A stretch of DNA of 64,000 nt from Streptosporangium brasiliense (GTDB lineage: Bacteria; Actinomycetota; Actinomycetes; Streptosporangiales; Streptosporangiaceae). The notes under the pieces are model-generated. The model was given only the letters and a program-made list of their open reading frames with translations, was not told the DNA's origin and made no database searches. Of this stretch, positions 16,752 to 28,344 are shown piece after piece (the stretch's first letter is position 1; each line of letters opens with the position of its first letter). The DNA is taken from NCBI RefSeq assembly GCF_030811595.1, contig NZ_JAUSRB010000002.1, positions 4,650,001 through 4,714,000 of the forward strand. The letters are read 5' to 3'. The position numbers were made by a program, and so were the translations under genes.

Positions 16752-18288
16752 GAGCCCGCCCCACGCGGATCCCGCCGTGCGGGGGCAGGGGATGAGCCGC
16801 ACCCGGCCCGACGCCCGCACCCTCATCGACACCGTTCTCGACCCGGGGACGTGGCGGTCGTGGGACGAGACGCCCGCCGATCCGGCCGAGCCCGGATCGG
16901 ACTACGCCGAGGAGCTGGCCAAGGCCCGGGCCAGGACCGGGTACGACGAGTCGGTGATCTCGGGGGAGGGCCTGCTCGACGGCCGCCGGGTCGCGGTCAT
17001 CGCCTGCGAGTTCTCCTTCCTGGCCGGGTCGATCGGGGTGGCCGCCGCCGAGCGGCTCACCGCCGCGATCGAGCGGGCCACGGCCGAGCGGCTCCCGCTG
17101 CTGGCCGCCCCGGCCTCCGGGGGCACCCGGATGCAGGAGGGCGCGCTGGCCTTCGTCCAGATGGTGAAGATCACCGCCGCGGTGGTCGCGCACCGCACCG
17201 CCGGCCTGCCGTACGTCGTCTATCTCCGCCACCCCACCACCGGCGGGGTCTTCGCCTCCTGGGGCTCGCTGGGACACGTCACCGCCGCCGAGCCGGGCGC
17301 GCTGATCGGGTTCCTGGGGCCGCGGGTGTTCGAGTCGCTGCACGGCTACCCGTTCCCGGAGGGCGTGCAGGTCTCCGAGAACCTCTTCGCCCACGGCCTG
17401 GTCGACGCGGTCGTCTCCGCCGAGGACGCCCGGCGCGTGGCGATCCGCGCGCTCGCCGTGCTGTGCGCCCCGCGCGAGGGGCTGGAGCGCGGGCCCGAGC
17501 CGGACGGGCACGTCCAGCCGACCGAGGCGTGGGACGCGATCAGCCGCTCGCGCCGGGACGACCGTCCCGGCGTGCGGGCGCTGCTCAAGCTCGGGGCCTC
17601 CGACGTCACCCCGCTCAACGGCACCGGCGAGGGCGAGAACGACCCCGGCCTGCTCCTCGCCCTGGCCCGCTTCGGCGGGGCCCCCGCCGTGGTGCTCGGC
17701 CAGGACCGCAGCCGCCAGCGGGTGGTGGCCCCCCTCGGCCCGGCCGGGCTCCGGGTCGCGCGGCGGGGCATGCACCTGGCCGCAGAGCTGGGCCTGCCGC
17801 TGGTCACCGTGATCGACACCTCCGGAGCCGCGCTGTCCAAGGCGGCCGAGGAGGGCGGCCTGGCCGCCGAGATCGCCCGGTCGGTGGCCGACCTGATGGT
17901 GCTCGACGCCCCGACCGTCTGCCTGCTGCTCGGCGAGGGGGCCGGCGGCGGCGCTCTCGCGCTGCTGCCGGCCGACCGGGTGCTCTGCGCCCAGCACGCC
18001 TGGCTGTCCCCGCTGCCCCCGGAGGGGGCCTCCGCGCTGCTGTACCGGAGCGTGGACTTCGCGCCGGAGATCGCCGCCGCGCAGGGCGTGAAATCCACCG
18101 ACCTGCGCCGCGACGGCATCGTGGACCGGATCATCCCGGAGCTCCCCGACGCCGCCTACGAGCCCGAGGCGTTCTGCCGCCGGGTGGCCGGCGCCCTCGA
18201 ATACGAGATCACCGGCCTGCTGAGGCGGGCCCCCGCGGACCGCCTCACCGCCCGCCTGGCCCGCTACCGGCGGCTCGGGGTGGGCTGA
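16741..18288 (+). CDS. fused AccD-AccA-like carboxyltransferase
   Basis: Carboxyltransferase of 515 residues in which the beta-like half (about 1-250; SGGTRMQEGALAFVQMVKIT, PYVVYLRHPTTGGVFASWGS) is joined to an alpha-like half (about 270-510; VTVIDTSGAALSKAAEEGG, LLLGEGAGGGALALL). Both crotonase-fold CoA and biotin sites appear intact. It would transfer CO2 from carboxybiotin to an acyl-CoA, but no biotin carboxylase or biotin carrier gene is adjacent. The GTG at 16741 lies inside the end of the CoA-transferase gene after GGAGGAAC; ATG at 16792 is an alternative. It overlaps the convergent downstream gene by 25 bases. Confidence 0.85.
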   Translation: MKDESPPHADPAVRGQGMSRTRPDARTLIDTVLDPGTWRSWDETPADPAEPGSDYAEELAKARARTGYDESVISGEGLLDGRRVAVIACEFSFLAGSIGVAAAERLTAAIERATAERLPLLAAPASGGTRMQEGALAFVQMVKITAAVVAHRTAGLPYVVYLRHPTTGGVFASWGSLGHVTAAEPGALIGFLGPRVFESLHGYPFPEGVQVSENLFAHGLVDAVVSAEDARRVAIRALAVLCAPREGLERGPEPDGHVQPTEAWDAISRSRRDDRPGVRALLKLGASDVTPLNGTGEGENDPGLLLALARFGGAPAVVLGQDRSRQRVVAPLGPAGLRVARRGMHLAAELGLPLVTVIDTSGAALSKAAEEGGLAAEIARSVADLMVLDAPTVCLLLGEGAGGGALALLPADRVLCAQHAWLSPLPPEGASALLYRSVDFAPEIAAAQGVKSTDLRRDGIVDRIIPELPDAAYEPEAFCRRVAGALEYEITGLLRRAPADRLTARLARYRRLGVG

Positions 18289-19481
18289 GACGCCGGCGGC
18301 CTACGGGAGTGGCGGGCTCCCCGCGCGGGCACCTCGTGCCGCCAGAGCTCGTCGCCGCGGGCGTCGAAGCCGACGTACACGGCGCCGTCCCGATTCGGGT
18401 CGGCCCCGGTGGGCAGTTCACCGCCGAACAGGCGGACGCCCTGTCCGGGGAAGGCGTCGACCGTGTCGGCCGACACCCGGCCGCCGCCGCGGAGCCGCAG
18501 CTCGACCCGGGCCGTTCCCGTACCGGTGTAGCCGTACCAGCGACCGGCCACGGCCTGCCCGGGACCGGCCCAGGCGGTGACCGGCTGCCTCCTCTGCTCC
18601 TGGCCGGCGCCCAAGGTCGTGCGGGAGTCGCCGCCGCTGAGTCCCGCCTGCCCGCCGTCGTGCCAGAACACCAGGCAGTTGCCGGCGTGGAGATGGGCGC
18701 TGACCCCGCCGGGCAGGGGGACACCCGTACCGGCGGGCTCGCGGTCCTTGTGGCAGGCCGGTGTGAGGACGTCGTCCAGCCGCTGGAGCGGCTTGCCGCG
18801 CCCGTCGGCGAAGGCGTAGCTGACGGCGGGGGGAGTGCCGAGGGAGTCGCCGGGGAACCGGACGGTCCAGACGGGCAGCGGCATGCCCCGGCCGCGGATC
18901 ACGGTGCCGGGGAAGCTCCGGCCGCCGACGGTCGCCCTGACCGCGTGGACGGACTCCTTGGCCGCGCCGAAGACGACGACCTCGGCCGGGAAGGGGATGC
19001 CGCCGGTCCTGCCGCCGACCCTCCCGGCCTCCTCGCCGTCCCACTGCTCGACGGGCGTGCAGCCGGCCATGGTGCCGCCCGTGTCCGTGATCTGTTGCGC
19101 CCCGCAGAACCGCAGCGGACCGGCCTGCGCCCCGCGGCTGTACCAGACCCGGATCGGGACGTCCGGGAAGTCCGGGTGCGGGATCGTGAGCACCTCTCCG
19201 ATGGGCGGATGGTCCCGCAACGCCTTCTCGAACGACTGCTCGGGACCGCGGACGGAGACCATGCTGGTGTTCTCGCCCTCCCCCGCCGGCGGAGCGACGG
19301 CGGACCAGGCCAGCGCGGCCACCGCGGTCACGGCGGCCGCCACCGGGACCAGGACGGCCCAGCGGCGCCGCCGTGCCCGGGAACCGCGGGCCTGGACCCT
19401 CGCGTAGGCGTCGGGGGCGGTGGTGTAGGTGCCGGCGCGGGCGTCGAGCGCGGCGCGCAGGCGCTCTTCGAGATCGTTCAT
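18264..19481 (-). CDS. membrane-anchored protein, possible anti-sigma partner
   Basis: Protein of 405 residues with a cytoplasmic N-terminus (MNDLEERLRAALDARAGTYTTAPDAYARV), a basic stop (RARRRRW), one transmembrane helix (AVLVPVAAAVTAVAALAWSAV, about 42-62) and a large extracytoplasmic domain with several Cys. Its ATG overlaps the stop of the ECF sigma factor, the usual place for a sigma partner, but no canonical zinc anti-sigma HxxxCxxC motif is present. Many SigE-family sigma genes are followed by similar single-span proteins of unknown role. The open frame extends to 19991 but its upstream part overlaps the sigma gene, so ATG at 19481 is used. Confidence 0.65.
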   Translation of the reverse strand: MNDLEERLRAALDARAGTYTTAPDAYARVQARGSRARRRRWAVLVPVAAAVTAVAALAWSAVAPPAGEGENTSMVSVRGPEQSFEKALRDHPPIGEVLTIPHPDFPDVPIRVWYSRGAQAGPLRFCGAQQITDTGGTMAGCTPVEQWDGEEAGRVGGRTGGIPFPAEVVVFGAAKESVHAVRATVGGRSFPGTVIRGRGMPLPVWTVRFPGDSLGTPPAVSYAFADGRGKPLQRLDDVLTPACHKDREPAGTGVPLPGGVSAHLHAGNCLVFWHDGGQAGLSGGDSRTTLGAGQEQRRQPVTAWAGPGQAVAGRWYGYTGTGTARVELRLRGGGRVSADTVDAFPGQGVRLFGGELPTGADPNRDGAVYVGFDARGDELWRHEVPARGARHSRRPPASQPTPSRR

Positions 19482-19978
19482 GAGTCCTCCCGGAGAGTCC
19501 TGCCCAGGGCGGACAGGCCCCGGCTCGTGTGAGTCTTGACGGAGCCGGGGGAGACGCCCATCGCGTCGGCGATCTCCCGCTCCGACAGGTCCAGCCAGTA
19601 GCGCAGGACCAGGGCCTCGCGCTGGCGGCGGGGGAGGCGGTCGAGGGCGGCCAGGAGCTCCCGGTGCTCCTCGGCGACGATGACCACGTGCTCGCTGCTG
19701 GGCGCGGCCGGCGGCGGGGCGAGCGGGCGCAGCCGTACCAGCCGCAGGTGGCGCAGCCGGTTGCGGGTCATGTTGCACACGGTGGAGCGCACGTAGGCGA
19801 CGGCCGCGCCGTCGTCGCGCAGCCGTGACCACCGCGCGTGGAGGCGGGCGAACGCCTCCTGGGCTATGTCCTCCGGGTCGTCGGCGCCGAGCAGTCCGGC
19901 CAGCCGCACCATCGACAGATGGTGCGCCGCGAACAGCTCGGCGAACGAGGGAGGCGCTGCTGTGGAGAGGACGGTCAC
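19478..19978 (-). CDS. ECF RNA polymerase sigma factor, SigE-like
   Basis: Sigma-70 family factor of 166 residues. Region 2 is GADDPEDIAQEAFARLHARW; region 4 is LPRRQREALVLRYWLDLSEREIADAMGVSPGSVKTHTSRGL, which contains the -35-binding helix-turn-helix. The size and the SPGSVKTHTSRGL ending match the actinomycete SigE subfamily. GTG at 19978 is taken as the start (VTVLST) although no good ribosome binding site precedes it, so it may be leaderless. It forms an operon with the membrane-anchored protein through an ATGA overlap. Confidence 0.88.
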   Translation of the reverse strand: MTVLSTAAPPSFAELFAAHHLSMVRLAGLLGADDPEDIAQEAFARLHARWSRLRDDGAAVAYVRSTVCNMTRNRLRHLRLVRLRPLAPPPAAPSSEHVVIVAEEHRELLAALDRLPRRQREALVLRYWLDLSEREIADAMGVSPGSVKTHTSRGLSALGRTLREDS

Positions 19979-20031
19979 ACTGTCGAGACACCCGGGCGGC
20001 CCGCTGGTTGACAGGGCACGCCGCGGCGCTC

Positions 20032-20463
20032 CTACGGCTCCGGCGCCGACGGGCTGAGGGAGACCGGCAGGCGCTCGATCCGGAGGGAGAAGACCTCCTC
20101 GCGCGGGACGACGACCTCGTAGGCGCCGTGGTCGACCATCCAGTAGCCCAGCGCCTCGGCCTTCATCCCGCTGTGCCCGGTGTAGGCGATGTGCAGGCTC
20201 TCCTCGCCGTTCTCCTCCGAGACGTCGAGGACCAGGCACGGCTCGCCGCCGAACGCGCCGACCGTGCGGACCAGCACCAGCCAGTCGAGGTCGGCGCGGG
20301 AGACCACCGTCCGCCAGTAGCCGGCGGCGGCCTCGAAGCCCTCCTGGGCCTCCTCGTTGAACAGCACGACCTCGTCGGCGCCCGGGCCGATGGCGGCCGC
20401 GTAGGTCCGATCGGCGTAGTGGGCGACGAAGCCCGAGGCCACCGGCTCGATCTCGGGGCTCAT
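20032..20463 (-). CDS. hypothetical protein
   Basis: Not recognised. It has 143 residues, is acidic, and has no signal peptide or membrane helix. Its composition (VVLFNEEAQEGFEAAAGYWRTVV, DLDWLVLVRTVG) suggests a small globular domain. The ATG overlaps the stop of the upstream 153-residue gene, so the two are translationally coupled and are probably partners. They end the operon that starts with the DUF418 and nitrilase genes. Confidence 0.6.
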   Translation of the reverse strand: MSPEIEPVASGFVAHYADRTYAAAIGPGADEVVLFNEEAQEGFEAAAGYWRTVVSRADLDWLVLVRTVGAFGGEPCLVLDVSEENGEESLHIAYTGHSGMKAEALGYWMVDHGAYEVVVPREEVFSLRIERLPVSLSPSAPEP

Positions 20464-20921
20464 GCGGCCGGCCTCCAGCTGAGTCCGTCGTACAGGCCGA
20501 AGAGGCGCTCCTCGTCGGCGGTCACGTGGATGATCTCGGCCCCCGCGGGGATCGGCATCGGCGTGGTGTGGAACTGCGGCACGACGTGCTCGCGCGAGGT
20601 CGTGAAGCCGTTGCCGGCGAACGGGGGTGAATCGTTCCAGTCGCCGCCCATGTGCGGGCCGTACGGCACGACGTAGCTGTCCATGTCGCGGGCGAACCAG
20701 CGCATGAGATAGATCTCCGGGACCGTGACGGTCAGCTCCGAGCCGTCGAAGCCCAGGTCGAGACCGGTGAAGAGCTGCGCCGGGGTGGTCAGGCGGGCGC
20801 AGTCCTGCACCCGGTAGACATATCCGGATATCACGGTCCGCCTGCCGGCCAGATAGGGCACGAGCAGCCGGGGCGGGATGACCTTCTGCATCTGCGTTCT
20901 ACGACCAGGTGGCTCACTCAC
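20460..20921 (-). CDS. hypothetical protein
   Basis: Not recognised. It has 153 residues, starts at GTG 20921, 9 bases after the nitrilase stop, and has no membrane segment. It is rich in aromatic residues and His (YLMRWFARDMDSYVVPYGPHMGG, HVVPQFHTTPMPIPAG), so an enzyme or toxin-like fold is possible, but I see no decisive motif. ATG at 20891 is an alternative start. It is coupled by ATGA to the acidic 143-residue protein; such pairs can be effector/immunity or subunit pairs, which is speculation here. Confidence 0.6.
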   Translation of the reverse strand: MSEPPGRRTQMQKVIPPRLLVPYLAGRRTVISGYVYRVQDCARLTTPAQLFTGLDLGFDGSELTVTVPEIYLMRWFARDMDSYVVPYGPHMGGDWNDSPPFAGNGFTTSREHVVPQFHTTPMPIPAGAEIIHVTADEERLFGLYDGLSWRPAA

Positions 20922-20930
20922 GGTGGCAGT

Positions 20931-21725
20931 TTACGATCTGCCGACAGGGAGCCGCCGGTGTTCCAGGCACGGTAGGGCATTCCGGGTGGCAATCGTGATC
21001 TGAGGGTCCAGCTCGCACGTCTGCACGGCGGGCGCCGGGCCCAGGTCGGAGCGGACCACGCCCATCGGGTCGACCAGCATGCTCCGGCCGATCCCGAAGC
21101 CGTCGCGGACCTGCGGGTTCGGTGCCTGGCCCACGGCGGCCACCCAGGTGGTGTTCTCGATCGCGCGGGCCCGGACCAGGGTCGTCCAGTGCTCCTCCTT
21201 CATCGGCCCCGACCCCCAGGCGGCGATCACCGCGAACAGCTCGGCGCCCTGGTCCACCAGTGTCCGGGTCAGCTCGGGGAAGCGGATGTCGTAGCAGGTG
21301 ACCAGGCCGACCCGGAGTCCGGCCAGCTCCACCACGACCGGGGTGTCGCCCGGCGCGACCAGCTCCGACTCGCGGGCGCCGAAGGAGTCGAACAGGTGGA
21401 TCTTCCGGTAGGCCGCCTCGATCCCGCCCCCGGGGCCGATGGCCACCGCGGTGTTGTGGACCCGGCCCTCTCCCGGCTCGAAGACCCCGGCGACCACGGC
21501 CAGGCCGTGCGCCCGGGCGGCCTCGGCCAGCCCGGTGACGAAGGGCCCGTCCAGCGGCTCGGCCAGGTCGGTGATCCGCCTGCCGTAGCGGGTGAGCGTG
21601 GCCTCGGGGAGGATCGCCAGGTCGGCGCCGCCGGCGGCGGCCCGCTCCAGCGCCTCCCGGGCGCCGCGCAGGTTGGCGGCGGGCTCCTCGGAGACCGCGA
21701 TCTGGCACAGGGCGATGCGTGTCAC
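20931..21725 (-). CDS. carbon-nitrogen hydrolase (nitrilase superfamily)
   Basis: Amidohydrolase of 264 residues with the Glu-Lys-Cys triad in order: Glu41 (AILPEATL), Lys108 (YRKIHLF) and Cys144 (LVTCYDIRFPE). The length and the KIHLFD block match omega-amidase/Nit2-like and deaminated-glutathione amidase-like members. The GTG at 21725 overlaps the DUF418 stop (GTGA), so the two are coupled. The substrate is not determined; a metabolite-repair role on short-chain omega-amides is the family default. Confidence 0.88.
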   Translation of the reverse strand: MTRIALCQIAVSEEPAANLRGAREALERAAAGGADLAILPEATLTRYGRRITDLAEPLDGPFVTGLAEAARAHGLAVVAGVFEPGEGRVHNTAVAIGPGGGIEAAYRKIHLFDSFGARESELVAPGDTPVVVELAGLRVGLVTCYDIRFPELTRTLVDQGAELFAVIAAWGSGPMKEEHWTTLVRARAIENTTWVAAVGQAPNPQVRDGFGIGRSMLVDPMGVVRSDLGPAPAVQTCELDPQITIATRNALPCLEHRRLPVGRS

Positions 21726-22690
21726 GCGTCCGACCTTATCCGGCGGTTCGGCATGGGCTCCATCCACGTGAGGCAGCGCCACGCCCACTCCAGCGGGCCG
21801 TATCTGAACCTGGCCAGCCAGGCCCGGCTGAACACGACCTGGAGCGCCAGCACCGCGGCGGCGAGCAGCACCCCGGTGATCCGGGTCGGGTCGGCGGTCA
21901 GCAGCGGCAGCGCCGCCAGGATGACCAAGGTGCTGACCAGGTAGTTCGTCAGCGCCATCCGGCCCAGCGGGCTCAGCGCGGCCAGCAGCGCCTCGCGCGC
22001 CCGGGTCCGCAGGAGCAGCAGCAGCCCGGTGCAGTACGCCACCGCGGCGGCCAGCCCGGCGGCCGGATAGGTGCCCCGGTAGAAGAGCGTGTGATCGACG
22101 GCGGTGCGGGCCCACAGGTAGCCCAGCGTCACCGCCAGCACGCAGGCGCCCGCGAAGACGGGCGCCAGCAGCCACTCGGGCGGCGGATACTCCATCATGG
22201 CCATGCCCAGCAGGAACAGCCCCGGGATGAGCTTGGTCCCACCCCCCTCGTGCACCGCCCAGGCCGTGACGGCCACCCCCAGCGCGAGCGCGGCCGGCCG
22301 GGGGAGGCAGGAGACGGGCAGCAGGACCAGCGCCCCGAAGATCGCGTACGGCAGCAGCACCTCGCCCGGGTTCACGAGCTGGTGGACCAGGCCGAAGCAG
22401 GCCAGCACCGCCAGCCTGCGCAGCAGCACCACCCGGGGGTGGTCCGTCCGTCCGGCCGCGGACCTCAGGAACAGCACGAAACTCAGCCCGAACAGGAACG
22501 AGAAGATCGGATAGAACCTGCTCTGCAGGAGGTTGTCGATCATCCAGTCGACCGCGGTGTCCTCGGGGGCCGTGAGGTTCTCGCGGGTGTGCTGCCAGGT
22601 GTTGACCAGCATGATCCCGCACACCGCGAAGCCGCGGAGAGCGTCCAGCTCATGAAGCCTTCGGGTCACAGGAAATAGACGTACCACCAC
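21722..22690 (-). CDS. DUF418 family membrane protein
   Basis: Multi-pass membrane protein of about 322 residues. It begins near RRLHELDALRGFAVCGIMLVNTW, the typical opening of DUF418 proteins, followed by about eight hydrophobic helices and FLFGLSFVLFLRSAAGR. The C-terminal GRMALTNYLVSTLV and LEWAWRCLTW are the conserved signature. GTG at 22690 is chosen for the GGGTGG five bases upstream; GTG at 22669 or more distal starts are possible. It heads the nitrilase operon. The function of the family is unknown, though members may be acyltransferase-related. Confidence 0.8.
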   Translation of the reverse strand: MVVRLFPVTRRLHELDALRGFAVCGIMLVNTWQHTRENLTAPEDTAVDWMIDNLLQSRFYPIFSFLFGLSFVLFLRSAAGRTDHPRVVLLRRLAVLACFGLVHQLVNPGEVLLPYAIFGALVLLPVSCLPRPAALALGVAVTAWAVHEGGGTKLIPGLFLLGMAMMEYPPPEWLLAPVFAGACVLAVTLGYLWARTAVDHTLFYRGTYPAAGLAAAVAYCTGLLLLLRTRAREALLAALSPLGRMALTNYLVSTLVILAALPLLTADPTRITGVLLAAAVLALQVVFSRAWLARFRYGPLEWAWRCLTWMEPMPNRRIRSDA

Positions 22691-22819
22691 ACAATCCACC
22701 CTGCATATACGGCCCCTGACAAAAGTGAGCTTCTCCTCCTTCTCCGAGCCGCCGCACTCTGTTGACCACGCCACCCGGGTCCGCACGCCCAAGGCCGGCT
22801 ACCACCCGGTACCGCGACT

Positions 22820-23713
22820 TCATCGGCGGCCGGGGGCGGCCGATCCCGGTCCGGGGCGGTCAGGGGCGTCGTCCCAGGTGCCGTCGCCCTCCGCGAAAGA
22901 CCGGTAGGCGGGCCGGAGGAGGTCCAGGATCGGGGTCCGCCGTATCGTGACCGGCGGCAGGTCGAGGGTGCGCAACAACAGGTCGGGCGGGGCGGCGGGC
23001 AGCGCCGTACGGTCTCGCAGACGGGCGGGGGAGACGCCGGGCACGTAGAAGTCCGCCAGCCGCTCGGTGAACGGCACGTCGGTCACGTCGAGCAGCCCCG
23101 GCCGGGCCGTCTCCTCCCCGCCGGCGTCACCTGTCCCGCGGAGGGCGCCGAGCAGGGCGTCCTTGCCCATGCCCCGCCAGGCCAGCACCAGGAACGGGTC
23201 GTCGTCGAACGCCTCGGCCAGCACGTACAGCGCGGCCGACAGGTGTTTGCAGGGGAAGCCCCAGTCGGGGCACGAGCAGTCCATGCCCAGGTCGTGCCGG
23301 TCGGGGAAGAGGGGGAGACCGCACCGGTGGAAGACGTCCTCGATCTCCGGCGGCATCTCCCCGGCGAGTAGTTTCGCGCGGTAGAGGGCCTGTGCGGCCA
23401 GAGCCCCGGTGAGGGCCTGCCACTGCTCCGCGTCGTAGGCCGCGATCTCGATCCTGACCTTGTACGGAGTCGTCCTCGATCCCTGGACTCGCGCTGTGAC
23501 CCGACCGGAGGTGAGCTCCAGGTCGAGGACCTGGCCGGAGCGCGCGTACGAGCGTCCCCGGCTGAGCCTGCCCCGGTCGCAGACCCGCTCAAGGATGTCG
23601 ATGAACCGCCGCGACCACCACCGCTCGCCGATCGAGCCCCGCCTGCTGCGCGCCCGGATGCCGCCCTCGACCCGGATCGGCCGGGAGTATTCGGACCAGC
23701 CGCTCCTGCTCAT
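22820..23713 (-). CDS. SWIM zinc-finger protein
   Basis: Protein of 297 residues with the SWIM motif C-x-C-x6-C-x-H at Cys146, Cys148, Cys155 and His157 (MDCSCPDWGFPCKH). Such domains bind zinc and act in DNA or protein binding. It lies 43 bases downstream of the SNF2 helicase gene on the same strand, a pairing common in actinomycetes in which the SWIM protein is thought to be the partner of the helicase. It has a Pro-rich C-terminal tail. Confidence 0.88.
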   Translation of the reverse strand: MSRSGWSEYSRPIRVEGGIRARSRRGSIGERWWSRRFIDILERVCDRGRLSRGRSYARSGQVLDLELTSGRVTARVQGSRTTPYKVRIEIAAYDAEQWQALTGALAAQALYRAKLLAGEMPPEIEDVFHRCGLPLFPDRHDLGMDCSCPDWGFPCKHLSAALYVLAEAFDDDPFLVLAWRGMGKDALLGALRGTGDAGGEETARPGLLDVTDVPFTERLADFYVPGVSPARLRDRTALPAAPPDLLLRTLDLPPVTIRRTPILDLLRPAYRSFAEGDGTWDDAPDRPGPGSAAPGRR

Positions 23714-23756
23714 GTCTTCTCCTCGCCCGGCGCGCCGCGGAACGGGACTCGCCTGC

Positions 23757-26876
<3,120 letters not shown>

Positions 26877-26969
26877 TGTCGCTCCCTCCTGCCGTCATGA
26901 AAACCGTACTCGGACACGGGGACGCTCCGATGTCGATCGCCGGGCGGCGTGCCGGTTACGCTGGGGCGC

Positions 26970-28154
26970 GTGAGCGATCCCCTGGTGGCGCGGATGCGCG
27001 AGTTCGGCACGACGATCTTCGCTGAGATGTCGGCGCTCGCCGCACGGACCGGCTCGATCAACCTGGGACAGGGCTTCCCCGACACCGACGGGCCCCCGGA
27101 GATGCTGGAACGCGCGGTGTCGGCGGTCCGCGGCGGCCTCAACCAGTACCCGCCGGGTCCCGGCGTCCCCGAGCTGCGCCAGGCCGTCTCCGAGCACCGC
27201 AAGGACCACTACGGCCTCGCCTACGACCCCGACGGCGAGATCCTCGTCACCGTCGGCGCCACCGAGGCCGTGGCCGCGTCGATCCTGGCGCTGTGCGAGC
27301 CGGGCGACGAGGTCATCGCCTTCGAGCCCTACTACGACTCCTACGCCGCCTCCGTCGCCCTGGCCGGAGCCGTGCTCCGGCCGGTCACGCTGCGCCCGGT
27401 CGAGGGCCGGTTCACCTTCGACCCCGCCGAGCTGCGCGCCGCCGTCGGCCCGCGCACCCGGGTGATCCTGGTCAACTCCCCGCACAACCCCACCGGCACG
27501 GTCCTCACCCGCGCCGAGCTGGAGGAGATCGCCCTCCTGTGCCACGAGCACAGCCTGGTCGCCGTCACCGACGAGGTCTACGAGCACCTCACCTTCGACG
27601 GCGTCGAGCACATCCCGCTGGCCACCCTCCCCGGCATGCGCGACCGCACCGTGATGATCTCCTCGGCGGGCAAGACCTTCTCGGTGACCGGCTGGAAGAC
27701 CGGCTGGGTCTGCGCCCCGCCCGAGCTCGTCCGCGCCGTCCAGACCGTCAAGCAGTTCCTCACCTTCACCGCCGCCGCGCCCTGGCAGCTCGCCGTCGCC
27801 CACGGCCTGCGCCACGAGCTCGGCTGGGTCTCCTCCCTCAGGGCCGGCCTGCAGGCCAAGCGCGACCGCCTGACGGCCGGGCTCTCGGCCGCGGGCTTCG
27901 ACGTCTACCGGCCCGCCGGCACCTACTTCGTCCAGACCGACATCCGCCCCCTGGGCTTCACCGACGGCCTCGCCCTCACCCGCGAGCTGCCCGCCCTGGC
28001 CGGCGTGGTCGCCATCCCCACCCAGGTCTTCTACGCCCACCCCGAGCGCGGCGGCCACTTCGTCCGCTTCGCCTTCTGCAAGAAGGACGAGGTCATCGAC
28101 GAGGCCGTGAGCCGCCTGGCCCGGCTGGGCGGGACGGGAGGCGGCCCCGGGTGA
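26970..28154 (+). CDS. class I/II aminotransferase, DapC-like
   Basis: PLP enzyme of about 394 residues. INLGQGFPDTDGP, NQYPPGPGVPELRQAV, NSPHNPTGTVLT, DEVYEHLTFDG and SSAGKTFSVTGWKTGW (Schiff-base Lys in SAGKTF) identify a fold-type I aminotransferase close to actinomycete N-succinyldiaminopimelate aminotransferases and to kynurenine/methionine aminotransferases. It could act in lysine and peptidoglycan precursor synthesis; exact specificity cannot be read. GTG at 26970 is preferred over the in-frame GTG at 26949. It is divergent from the helicase gene across about 90 bases. Positions 28155-28344 behind it hold nothing I can support. Confidence 0.85.
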   Translation: MSDPLVARMREFGTTIFAEMSALAARTGSINLGQGFPDTDGPPEMLERAVSAVRGGLNQYPPGPGVPELRQAVSEHRKDHYGLAYDPDGEILVTVGATEAVAASILALCEPGDEVIAFEPYYDSYAASVALAGAVLRPVTLRPVEGRFTFDPAELRAAVGPRTRVILVNSPHNPTGTVLTRAELEEIALLCHEHSLVAVTDEVYEHLTFDGVEHIPLATLPGMRDRTVMISSAGKTFSVTGWKTGWVCAPPELVRAVQTVKQFLTFTAAAPWQLAVAHGLRHELGWVSSLRAGLQAKRDRLTAGLSAAGFDVYRPAGTYFVQTDIRPLGFTDGLALTRELPALAGVVAIPTQVFYAHPERGGHFVRFAFCKKDEVIDEAVSRLARLGGTGGGPG

Positions 28155-28344
28155 CGGGCGGACGCCGCCCGCCACCGGAGCGACGCCTCGCACGCGGTTG
28201 CGGTGTCCCTTCTGGCCTGATCTGTGCGGCGGTCCGGGCCACCTGGACCTGAGGCCGGGACCTACGCCGGCGTGGCGGCCGGGGACGCCGACGATCTCGG
28301 GGTGATCGCCGCGGCGCTCGGACCGCGGGGCCGGACCGGCTGGA

